A stretch of DNA of 15,588 nucleotides from Oscillospiraceae bacterium (GTDB lineage Bacteria; Bacillota; Clostridia; Oscillospirales; Ruminococcaceae). The DNA is taken from contig JAEDGE010000036.1 in NCBI GenBank assembly GCA_016297675.1, forward strand, positions 1 to 15,588, in the 5' to 3' direction. Shown in pieces: positions 5,799-12,533 of the stretch. Numbering within the stretch: the first letter of the stretch is position 1; every line of letters starts with the position of its first letter. The notes under the pieces were generated by a model. That model was not told the origin of the DNA. It was given only the letters and a program-made list of their open reading frames with translations, and did no database searches. A program made the position numbers and the translations under genes.

Positions 5799-5814
5799 AA
5801 AATTGTGCAATTTT
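5799..5814. promoter_or_regulatory. AAAATTG-TG-CAATTTT dyad
   Basis: Two 7-bp arms around a 2-bp centre, holding one more TTGTGCA in the opposite orientation. It lies between the double box of paralogue 2 and the mfd stop. It could be a distal operator site or chance in AT-rich DNA. Confidence 0.3.
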
Positions 5815-5888
5815 GGATTCCATTTTCTATTTTATTCCTTTTTTCAATTTGTCAAAAAGGCAGCATTTTGCGTGCGGGTTTGATCAAA

Positions 5889-8800
5889 CTAATTCGTCGT
5901 TTTGTTTTTTGTTCCGCTTGTATACATAATAGAAAGCACTGCCTGCATCTGCTCCAAAGGCAATTGTTTCGGTTCCATCTGTACTCCAATATACGGCTTC
6001 TGCATCCCATTGAACACAATTTTCCCCCGATATTGACAGGCAAGTGCTGTAATCTGTTCCTGTGTCGGATGTTCAATATAAAAATAAAGCGTATTATTTC
6101 GCTGTGTAATTTCTGTAATGCCAAGCTGTGCCGCCTGATTTCGCAGCAATGCCACTGTCAGAAGCCCCAGAATCGCCTTCGGCGGTTCTCCATACCGGTC
6201 AATCAGTTCATCCAGCAAGTCCAGACGATCTTCCTCCGTCGTAATTGCGGCAATCTTCCGGTAAATATCCAACCGTTGACTCAGGCTTTCGATATAAGTT
6301 TCCGGAATATGGGCTTCCATTTGCAGGTCTACCACACACTCTGCGGTCTTTTGCATCGGTTCTCCCTTTTCCTCTGCAATGGCTTCATTTAACAGCTGTA
6401 AATACATCTCGTATCCGACCGCTTCCATATGTCCATGCTGTCTGCCGCCCAACAGGCTGCCTGCTCCCCGAATTTCCAAATCCCGCATGGCAATCTGAAA
6501 CCCACTGCCGAACTGCGTAAATTCCCGCATGGCAGTCAGACGCTTGGATGCTTCTTCCGACAGCACCTGATCTCTTCGGAATGTAAAATAGGCATAACCT
6601 CTTCGGTTGGAACGTCCCACTCGCCCCCGCAGCTGATACAGCTGTGACAATCCAAAACAGTCTGCCCGCTCAATAATCAAGGTATTGACATTCGGGACAT
6701 CCACGCCGGTTTCAATAATCGTCGTACAGATTAAAATATCAATCTCATATTCCACCAGCTGCCGCCAGATTTCCGTCAATTCCTTTTCATCCATCTGTCC
6801 ATTCGCAATCGCAATTCTTGCCTCCGGCATGACTTCCTGTAGTTTGGCTGCGGTCTGTGGCATTGTTTCCACCCGATTGTGGATATAGTAGACCTGTCCG
6901 CCTCGTTTCATCTCTCTCCGCATTGCCTGTACCAGTACCCCTAAATGGTATTCCATGACGCAGGTCTGCACCGGATAGCGATCCTGCGGCGGTTCCGCAA
7001 TGACAGACATATCCCGAATCCCACTCATTGCCATATTCAAGGTTCGTGGAATCGGCGTAGCGGAAAGCGTCAGCATATCCACACCGGGGAACATCTCCTT
7101 GAATTTCTCCTTGTGTGCCACACCGAACCGCTGCTCTTCGTCTACAATCGCCAGTCCGAGTGCTTTAAACTGTACATCTTTCTGTACCACACGATGCGTA
7201 CCAATCACCAAATCGGCAACGCCAGTACGGATTTTTTTCAAGTTTTCCTTCGTCTGCTTGACAGAATTATAACGGGAAAGCAACACCACATTGACGGGAA
7301 ACGTTTCAAACCGCCGCAAGGCTGTCTGATAATGCTGCATGGCAAGTACGGTCGTTGGCACTAAAATTGCACATTGTTTGCCGCTGAGAATGCATTTCAT
7401 GGCAGCTCGCAGTGCCACTTCCGTCTTTCCAAACCCCACATCGCCGCACAGTAAACGATCCATCGGACGAGGACGCTCCATATCTGCCTTGATTTCTGCA
7501 ATGGATTGCAACTGGTCATCTGTTTCGATATAGGGAAAACGGGCTTCAAAATCGTTTTGTATACTGTCATCCGGATAAAAGGCAAAGCCCTCGCTCTTTT
7601 CCCGTTTGGCATAGAGTGCCGTGAGTTCCTTTGCCATATCCTTGACTGCCCGTTTGACATTGTTTCGAGTTTTCTGCCAGTCCGATGAGGAAAGGCGGTT
7701 CAGCTTCACACTGCTGTCATCCCGACCGCTGATATAGCGTGACACCAAATCCATCTGCGTCACCGGCACATAGAGATTTTCATTGCCCCGATACTGAATC
7801 GTGATATAATCCTTGGTCATGCCCTCTAATTCCAGCTTGCGGATGCCGAGAAAGCGTCCGATTCCGTGGGTCGTGTGAACCACCAGATCTCCCGGTGTCA
7901 GGTCGGAAAGACTGTGCAGGGCTGCCCCTTCCTTGTGCAGTCGCCGCTTGCGGCTGCCGGCACGCATGGTTCTGCCCTGTGTCATGACAACGGTCTGCGT
8001 TTCCGGACAGTAATACCCACCGGACAAGCTGCCGGTCATCAGATAGACCTGATGGGGAAGCCATTCTGTTGTATTGGCTGCCAGCTGGCAGGGGATACCG
8101 CTTTCCTGCAAGTCCTTCTGCAAAATTGGCAAGGTCTTTTCGCTTCCGGCAAGCAGCATAATTGTGCAGTTCTGGTCAAGGTAGCTTTTCAAGTCCTCAT
8201 TTAGTTGCCGCAATTCTCCGCCCCAAGGGGAGAGCTGCACAAACTCTGCGGACAGCAGTTTTTGATAGGCAATATGCGTGCCGCCCTGTAGAAACTGATT
8301 GGCATAGATACAGAACAGCGGAGCCAACCGCTGCTGTAACACTTCTGGTTCCTGATAATAGCCCTCCAGCCCCCGACAGAGGATGCCATCTTCCAGCAAG
8401 ACCTTACAATCTTCCCGATATCGGGCAAGCAGTGTTCTGGTTGTTTCAGAAATAGACGCATATTCACTGAGCAAAACAGTGGAAAAGCCGTAATCCGTCA
8501 GCAGGGAAGGGACTTCATGAATCAGAGGATAATACTTATCAATTTGTACCAATTCCAGACCATCTTCCAACTGCTGTGCTTCTTTCAGGAGTTGTTCTTT
8601 TGCAATCGCAGCATATTTGCCACGCAGCGTTTTCGCATGGCTGCGGATGCGTTCCGCCAGTTCTTCAGGAGAACAAAGTGTTTCCTTTGCCGGAATCAAG
8701 GTCATTTCTGCAATGGTTTCTGTTCGGCGTTGCGTCTGGGGGTCAAAAAGGGAAATGGTGTCAATTTCCTCATCCCAGAATTCCATCCGATAGGGCAGGG

Positions 8801-9362
8801 GAGACTGGGAGGAAAAAATATCCACAATATCCCCTCGAATGGAAAATTGTCCGGCTCCTTCGACTGCTTCACAGCGTAAATATCCCATTGCAAGCAGTTG
8901 ATTCCGCAGGGTTTCGATGGAAATGGTATCACCGCTTTTCAGGGTGATGGTTTCTGCTTGCAGCTGTTCTGGCGGGATGACTGGCTGCATGAATGCTTCC
9001 ACGCTGGCGGCAACAATCGGGCAGGTGTTCTGCTGCAAGGCAGAGAGCACCCCCAGTCTGGCATGCACATAGGCAGTAGAAATGCCCTCTGCCGGAGCAA
9101 AAATCAATTCTTTCGACGGAAACAGCTGTGCCGTCTGTTTGCCGGTCATGGCGTTGATGTCATCACAGAGGCGGCGTGCCTCTGCCTCTTCGCCAGTCAG
9201 AATTAAAACAGGCTGTTCCGCATCGGACAGGGCAAGGGCAAGCTGTGCCTTTTGTACTGCTGCACAGCCGGTGAGGGCAATGGGGGAACATCCGTCTTTT
9301 TTTGCCTGCTGGAGCTGACGGTAGCATTGTAATTGCTGGAAGGTGGTTTCAAAAAATGGCAT
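5889..9362 (-). CDS. mfd: Transcription-repair coupling factor Mfd
   Basis: Mfd is a cytoplasmic ATP-driven translocase that removes RNA polymerase stalled at lesions and recruits UvrA. The product is 1157 aa (family usually about 1150-1180). AAAGGAGA lies 6 nt before the ATG. In order: UvrB-like N-terminal domains (1 to about 330), the RNA polymerase interaction domain with V-V-H-T-T-H-G-I-G-R near 494-503, Walker A G-D-V-G-F-G-K-T near 640, the D-E-E-Q box near 741, S-A-T-P-I-P-R-T-L, and Q-L-R-G-R-V-G-R. The translocation (TRG) motif with G-A-G-S-L-L-G and Q-H-G-H and a C-terminal D7 domain complete it. It is the last gene of the glmU-pth-mfd block, but 698 bp of palindromic DNA and a terminator separate it from pth, so a promoter of its own is likely; none was pinned down. 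A TTTGATCAAA palindrome overlaps the region just past the stop. Confidence 0.98.
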   Translation of the reverse strand: MPFFETTFQQLQCYRQLQQAKKDGCSPIALTGCAAVQKAQLALALSDAEQPVLILTGEEAEARRLCDDINAMTGKQTAQLFPSKELIFAPAEGISTAYVHARLGVLSALQQNTCPIVAASVEAFMQPVIPPEQLQAETITLKSGDTISIETLRNQLLAMGYLRCEAVEGAGQFSIRGDIVDIFSSQSPLPYRMEFWDEEIDTISLFDPQTQRRTETIAEMTLIPAKETLCSPEELAERIRSHAKTLRGKYAAIAKEQLLKEAQQLEDGLELVQIDKYYPLIHEVPSLLTDYGFSTVLLSEYASISETTRTLLARYREDCKVLLEDGILCRGLEGYYQEPEVLQQRLAPLFCIYANQFLQGGTHIAYQKLLSAEFVQLSPWGGELRQLNEDLKSYLDQNCTIMLLAGSEKTLPILQKDLQESGIPCQLAANTTEWLPHQVYLMTGSLSGGYYCPETQTVVMTQGRTMRAGSRKRRLHKEGAALHSLSDLTPGDLVVHTTHGIGRFLGIRKLELEGMTKDYITIQYRGNENLYVPVTQMDLVSRYISGRDDSSVKLNRLSSSDWQKTRNNVKRAVKDMAKELTALYAKREKSEGFAFYPDDSIQNDFEARFPYIETDDQLQSIAEIKADMERPRPMDRLLCGDVGFGKTEVALRAAMKCILSGKQCAILVPTTVLAMQHYQTALRRFETFPVNVVLLSRYNSVKQTKENLKKIRTGVADLVIGTHRVVQKDVQFKALGLAIVDEEQRFGVAHKEKFKEMFPGVDMLTLSATPIPRTLNMAMSGIRDMSVIAEPPQDRYPVQTCVMEYHLGVLVQAMRREMKRGGQVYYIHNRVETMPQTAAKLQEVMPEARIAIANGQMDEKELTEIWRQLVEYEIDILICTTIIETGVDVPNVNTLIIERADCFGLSQLYQLRGRVGRSNRRGYAYFTFRRDQVLSEEASKRLTAMREFTQFGSGFQIAMRDLEIRGAGSLLGGRQHGHMEAVGYEMYLQLLNEAIAEEKGEPMQKTAECVVDLQMEAHIPETYIESLSQRLDIYRKIAAITTEEDRLDLLDELIDRYGEPPKAILGLLTVALLRNQAAQLGITEITQRNNTLYFYIEHPTQEQITALACQYRGKIVFNGMQKPYIGVQMEPKQLPLEQMQAVLSIMYTSGTKNKTTN

Positions 9363-9475
9363 GGCTGTCTCCTTTCATTTTATATCATGTATCTTTTTAA
9401 AAGTGCGAAAAGGGGAGGGAAGTCACAACTTCGGACAAGGGCAATCCGCCGAACGGCGAATCTTTTATTCTTTTT

Positions 9476-9512
9476 GCTTCTTTTTCTTTTTTCAGGAAAA
9501 AGAAAAAGAAGC
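9476..9512. repeat. Perfect 16-bp A/T-rich hairpin
   Basis: GCTTCTTTTTCTTTTT (9476-9491) and its exact complement AAAAAGAAAAAGAAGC (9497-9512) with a TCAGG loop. It is polypurine-polypyrimidine with mirror character. On the minus strand it lies between pth and mfd. Confidence 0.9.
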
Positions 9513-9519
9513 GAGGGGA

Positions 9520-9540
9520 TTGGGGGCGAGCAGCCCCCAA
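9520..9540. repeat. GC-rich 8-bp hairpin
   Basis: TTGGGGGC and GCCCCCAA with a 5-nt loop. An overlapping alternative pairs GATTGGG (9518-9524) with CCCAATC (9548-9554), so two exclusive folds are possible. Confidence 0.85.
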
Positions 9541-9584
9541 GTACCTGCCCAATCTAAAAAAGAAAACTGGACAAGAAACAAGCC

Positions 9585-9682
9585 ACCGCTGTCCGCCCTC
9601 CGAAAAAACAAAACAGTATGGATAACAGAAATTTAGAGAAAAAAGGCTGCAAATTTGGATACGAAATGGGGCGGACAGCGGT
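9585..9682. repeat. Long stem A, 14-bp inverted repeat
   Basis: ACCGCTGTCCGCCC (9585-9598) pairs perfectly with GGGCGGACAGCGGT (9669-9682) around a 70-nt loop. The loop holds GCTGCAAATTTG at 9646-9657. It has the same outline as stem B at 9822-9889: identical outer bases, a different but still complementary central five. Confidence 0.9.
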
Positions 9683-9761
9683 CACAGGCGAACAGCGTAG
9701 CGTTTTCGCCGGACGGTTGGGAAAAGGTTTTCTTAGGAAGCGATTCATGCACATCTTCTAA
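9618..9761 (+). CDS. Doubtful 47-aa basic ORF inside the palindromic region
   Basis: The frame runs from ATG 9618 to TAA 9761 and encodes a Lys/Arg-rich peptide whose second half contains G-R-T-A-V-T-G-E and ends F-M-H-I-F. No ribosome site precedes it, and it runs through the right arm of stem A. It is more likely the read-through of a repeat than a gene. The longer frame at 9655-9957 on the same strand looks even less real. Confidence 0.12.
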   Translation: MDNRNLEKKGCKFGYEMGRTAVTGEQRSVFAGRLGKGFLRKRFMHIF

Positions 9762-9783
9762 ATCAAACGGTCTGAATGCCGCC

Positions 9784-9814
9784 GGCAAAAGGGGGTTCCA
9801 CCCCTGCTTTTGCC
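9784..9814. repeat. GGCAAAAG / CTTTTGCC hairpin
   Basis: An 8-bp outer stem and a 4-bp G/C inner stem with a 2-nt bulge and a short loop. It lies just left of stem B. Confidence 0.75.
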
Positions 9815-9821
9815 TGTGTCA

Positions 9822-9889
9822 CCGTCCATCGCCCCGTATGCAACCTTGCTGCAAATTTGATAAGGAATTTTTAGATGGGCGATGGACGG
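9822..9889. repeat. Long stem B, 13-bp inverted repeat
   Basis: CCGTCCATCGCCC (9822-9834) pairs perfectly with GGGCGATGGACGG (9877-9889) around a 42-nt loop. The loop again holds GCTGCAAATTTG (9848-9859). The outer ACCG and CGCCC match stem A; the middle TCCAT/ATGGA replaces CTGTC/GACAG. Confidence 0.9.
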
Positions 9890-9944
9890 AAAGTAGTTTC
9901 TCACATATTTTCCTTGTTCCAATTCGTTTGCATTCCTTTTTGCT

Positions 9945-9975
9945 TCGCAAAAAATAAGGGGCTACTCGCCCCTTA
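9945..9975 (-). terminator. Rho-independent terminator of pth
   Basis: On the minus strand TAAGGGGC and GCCCCTTA form an 8-bp stem with a 5-nt loop, followed by TTTTTT. It lies 86 nt beyond the pth stop. It should separate most pth transcription from mfd. Confidence 0.85.
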
Positions 9976-9985
9976 AAATTCCTCG

Positions 9986-10009
9986 GCAGCATTTTTGAAA
10001 AACTGCTGC
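9986..10009. repeat. GCAGCA / TGCTGC stem after pth
   Basis: A 6-bp stem with an inner TTTTT/AAAAA pairing, between the pth stop and the pth terminator. Function unknown; it may belong to the palindromic element. Confidence 0.6.
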
Positions 10010-10060
10010 ACCGAAAAACTTTTCAGTTCGCCATTCGGCGGGCTTTCGTGACGAAAATCA

Positions 10061-10684
10061 TCAATGGCTGTACTTCGACATGGCTTCTTCTATCTTTCCG
10101 GCTACAATCAGTTCTGCTGCTTCTGCTGCCTGCTCAAACGCCTGCTGCATCTGCTCCATCTCTGCCTCCGGAAACTTCCCCAATACCCAGTCTGCCAAAT
10201 TATAATCCTTGTGCGGCTTTTCTCCCACTCCAATTTTAATCCTTGGAAACGTCTCCGAACCCAACAAGGCGATAATACTCTTCATTCCATTGTGTCCGCC
10301 GGCACTGCCTTTCCGCCGAATGCGGATTTTCCCCGGCGGCAGGGAAATATCATCGTACAGCACCAGCACCCGTTCCGGCGGAATTTTATAAAAATCTGCT
10401 GCGGCTGCCACTGCCTCGCCGCTGTTGTTCATATAAGTAGCAGGCTTCATAAAGAAACACCGTGTTTCTCCCAGCATCCCATCTCCGCAGTCCGAACGGA
10501 ATTTCATTGTAGTCATGGCAATATTCTTTCGCTTTGCCAGTTCGCTGATGGCAAGAAATCCTGCATTGTGGCGGGTTTCTGCATACTCTAACCCCGGATT
10601 CCCCAAGCCGACTACCAGCCATTCCGGCTTGCCCATTCGGTGCTTTTCTCCCTCTATTTGCTTAAATAAGTCAAAAATGCCCAT
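10061..10684 (-). CDS. pth: Peptidyl-tRNA hydrolase
   Basis: Pth cleaves the ester bond of peptidyl-tRNAs dropped from ribosomes, freeing tRNA in the cytoplasm. From ATG 10684 the product is 207 aa. It has V-G-L-G-N-P-G, then T-R-H-N-A-G-F with the catalytic His, the K-P-A-T-Y-M-N-N-S-G loop, the Y-D-D-I conserved Asp, and G-S-A-G-G-H-N-G-M-K-S. The start is uncertain. ATG 10684 has GGAGAGG 11 nt upstream and gives an N-terminal extension M-G-I-F-D-L-F-K-Q of the kind I recall in Oscillospiraceae. ATG 10636 (GAGGGAG upstream) gives a short classical start. ATG 10768 is in frame but has no ribosome site. The gene ends in two tandem TGA stops. It lies 131 bp after glmU with no terminator between, so co-transcription with glmU is likely. 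Confidence 0.95.
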   Translation of the reverse strand: MGIFDLFKQIEGEKHRMGKPEWLVVGLGNPGLEYAETRHNAGFLAISELAKRKNIAMTTMKFRSDCGDGMLGETRCFFMKPATYMNNSGEAVAAAADFYKIPPERVLVLYDDISLPPGKIRIRRKGSAGGHNGMKSIIALLGSETFPRIKIGVGEKPHKDYNLADWVLGKFPEAEMEQMQQAFEQAAEAAELIVAGKIEEAMSKYSH

Positions 10685-10737
10685 TTTTCTGCATTCCTCT
10701 CCATAACCTACAGAAGCGGCACCTGCCGAAGCAAATG

Positions 10738-10749
10738 CCGCAATTGCGG
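10738..10749. repeat. CCGCAATTGCGG palindrome between glmU and pth
   Basis: A perfect 12-nt palindrome in the 131-bp glmU-pth spacer, followed on the minus strand by no T-run, so not a terminator. The spacer otherwise holds only a GGCA-CC-TGCC mini-hairpin and the pth ribosome site. Confidence 0.5.
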
Positions 10750-10815
10750 TGATTTTATTGGATATCATCCGATTTTACAGATATTCAGATGATTTGATTT
10801 CTCGTATGACAGCCA

Positions 10816-12207
10816 TCACTTCTGATTGTCATCCGGGAATAGCTTGCCCTTCAGTTTTTTCAGGCTATAGCCCTCTTTCATCTTCAGGTCAGCACGCTCT
10901 ACTGCCAGTGCATAATCCGGTACATCTTTCGTCACCGTAGAACCGGCAGCCGTATACGCACCCTTGCCCAGTTTCACCGGTGCAATCAGATTGGTATTAC
11001 AGCCAATAAAGCAGTTATCCCCAATCACACAACGGTTTTTCTTCATGCCGTCATAGTTGACTGTTACCGTACCACAGCCGAAGTTGACCTTCTTGCCGAC
11101 ATCGCTGTCACCGACATAGGTCAAGTGTGCAATGGCAGTGCTCTCTCCGATGACAGAATTCTTGACTTCTACAAAGTCGCCAATCTTGACACCGCTGCGA
11201 ATATGAGAATTTGGACGAATATGTACAAACGGACCAATCTTTACGGAATCCTCAATCACAGAATCATATGCCTGTACATAATTCAAGGTGACATATTCGC
11301 CGACAGTACAATTTTCAATCAAACAGTTCGGACCAATCGTGCTGCGAGTACCAATTTTCGTTCTGCCCTTAATCTGTGTGCCCGGCAGAATGGTCGTTTC
11401 TGCACCGATTTCGACATCCTTACCGATAATAATACCGTCTGTATTCACAAAGTTCACGCCGTTTTCCATGTGTTTCTCCAACACCTTCCAGCGTGCCACT
11501 TCGTTCAGATGCAGCAGATCCTTTCTGGTATTTGCTCCCAGTACCACATCCGTATTCTCTGTCAGGTAAGCACCTGCCTTCTTGCCCTGCTCCAGAGCCA
11601 GTCCAACCGTATCTGTCAGGTAGTATTCGCCCTGTACATTCGACTGCGACAATCCCTTCAGCAGCGTCAGCAGATCTTCCGTCCGGAACCAGTATGCACC
11701 GGAATTGACTTCATGAATCATACGCTGTGCATCTGTGGCATCCTTTTCCTCTACAATCGCAGCAATGCCGCTCTCACTTCTCAGGATTCTGCCATAACCA
11801 TACGGATTGTCCAGCTTCGCTGTGATGACTGTCACCGCATTGCCCTGTGTCTTGTGCAGCTGGTAAGCCTGCTGAATGGTTTCACTGTCCATAAATGGTG
11901 CATCTCCACAGAGCACCAGCGTGCTGCCAGTGATGTCTTCTTCTAAGAACGGCACTGCCTGCATGACGGCGTGTCCTGTACCCAGTCGTTCTGCCTGTAG
12001 AACTGTCCGATACTTATCATTTAAATAATGTTCAATAAACTGTGATTTATAACCCGTTACAACACAAATCCGCCGTAAGTCTGCCTGCTCACAAGCCTGT
12101 ACCACCCAGCCCAGCATCGGGACATCCAATACTTCCAGCATCGGCTTCGGAATGGCAGCTTTCATCCGGCTGCCGTGGCCGCCGGCTAATATTACAACTT
12201 GATCCAT
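10816..12207 (-). CDS. glmU: Bifunctional UDP-GlcNAc pyrophosphorylase / glucosamine-1-P acetyltransferase
   Basis: GlmU acetylates glucosamine-1-phosphate and then transfers UMP to make UDP-GlcNAc, the precursor of peptidoglycan. Start 12207 is fixed by AGGAGG 8 nt upstream (12216-12221); the frame is open to 12249 without a site. The product is 463 aa. The N-terminal uridyltransferase has L-A-G-G-H-G-S-R-M with Lys21 of P-K-P, then C-G-D-A-P, G-Y-G-R-I and G-E-Y-Y-L-T-D. The C-terminal left-handed beta-helix acetyltransferase has H-L-T-Y-V-G, with His361 at the place of E. coli His363, and V-N-Y-D-G. The family signature is usually L-A-A-G-x-G-T-R-M, so the Gly-Gly and Ser here are minor variants. 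It is the first gene of the glmU-pth-mfd block and divergent from ppdK. Confidence 0.97.
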   Translation of the reverse strand: MDQVVILAGGHGSRMKAAIPKPMLEVLDVPMLGWVVQACEQADLRRICVVTGYKSQFIEHYLNDKYRTVLQAERLGTGHAVMQAVPFLEEDITGSTLVLCGDAPFMDSETIQQAYQLHKTQGNAVTVITAKLDNPYGYGRILRSESGIAAIVEEKDATDAQRMIHEVNSGAYWFRTEDLLTLLKGLSQSNVQGEYYLTDTVGLALEQGKKAGAYLTENTDVVLGANTRKDLLHLNEVARWKVLEKHMENGVNFVNTDGIIIGKDVEIGAETTILPGTQIKGRTKIGTRSTIGPNCLIENCTVGEYVTLNYVQAYDSVIEDSVKIGPFVHIRPNSHIRSGVKIGDFVEVKNSVIGESTAIAHLTYVGDSDVGKKVNFGCGTVTVNYDGMKKNRCVIGDNCFIGCNTNLIAPVKLGKGAYTAAGSTVTKDVPDYALAVERADLKMKEGYSLKKLKGKLFPDDNQK

Positions 12208-12277
12208 TTTTGGTTCCTCCTGCAAAATAGGTTTTCCGCTTTTTACCATTCTTCCGGCAAAAAAGCGTACTACTTAT

Positions 12278-12306
12278 AGTATGACAAAATTTTGAAAAAA
12301 ATGCAA
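12278..12306 (-). promoter_or_regulatory. Likely glmU promoter
   Basis: On the minus strand TTGCAT (12301-12306) and CATACT (12278-12283) with a 17-bp spacer, about 70 bp before the start. The hexamers are only partial matches; a TATAAG a few bases downstream is an alternative -10. Confidence 0.45.
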
Positions 12307-12410
12307 GCCTTTTTGCAAAAAAAAAATGGATCTTGTTATTTTTGTATAAGTTGCTATAAAAATCAGGGTCGATTTTTTTGAAAATATGTATGGTATTTTC
12401 GTTTGAGATG

Positions 12411-12419
12411 TGTTATAAT
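12411..12419 (+). promoter_or_regulatory. Extended -10 promoter of ppdK
   Basis: TG-T-TATAAT at 12411-12419, about 115 bp before the ppdK ATG. No good -35 is found at 16-18 bp (the bases there are TGGTAT), so the extended -10 probably carries recognition. The leader has a GGCAG-AAA-CTGCC hairpin at 12441-12453 and the ribosome site GGAGGT at 12520-12525. Confidence 0.65.
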
Positions 12420-12533
12420 AAGAATGAGGGTCGGATCATAGGCAGAAACTGCCATTTCTTGCCTGCTGTTTGCCGCTTCACAAACACCCGTACCCACAAG
12501 AATCAAACGAATAAATTTTGGAGGTAGTTACCA

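Larger units (their letters stand above)
9446..10041. repeat. Element bounded by inverted near-palindromic 15-mers
   Basis: CCGCCGAACGGCGAA at 9446-9460 and, inverted, CCGCCGAATGGCGAA at 10027-10041 match at 14 of 15 positions. Each contains a near-palindromic CGCCG-AA-CGGCG core. They enclose 566 bp carrying the other stems. The arrangement resembles terminal inverted repeats of a non-coding insertion, but no target-site duplication was recognised, so mobility is not claimed. Confidence 0.5.
9363..10060. other. 698-bp pth-mfd intergenic region filled with palindromes
   Basis: No convincing gene lies here; the longer frames have no ribosome sites. The region holds, left to right: the mfd ribosome site, a palindromic 15-mer, an A/T hairpin, a G/C hairpin, a long stem A, a short possible ORF, a GGCAAAAG hairpin, a long stem B, the pth terminator, a GCAGCA/TGCTGC stem and the inverted 15-mer. 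Most are itemised separately. The density of stems suggests a dispersed intergenic repeat of the genus or a structured RNA. Also seen: GAAAAGGTTTTC at 9721-9732. Confidence 0.7.

Noticed and set aside
9554..9754. 66-codon minus-strand frame in the pth-mfd spacer
   Set aside because: It reads through stem A and the purine tracts, has no ribosome site and no family; most likely repeat read-through.
9655..9957. 100-codon plus-strand frame with an N-S-V-A-F-S-P-D-G stretch resembling a WD40 repeat
   Set aside because: Single short match, no ribosome site, and the frame runs through both long stems; composition is that of a palindromic repeat.
12208..12249. Extended N-terminus for GlmU
   Set aside because: The AGGAGG ribosome site lies inside this extension, 8 nt before ATG 12207, and the family begins at that Met.
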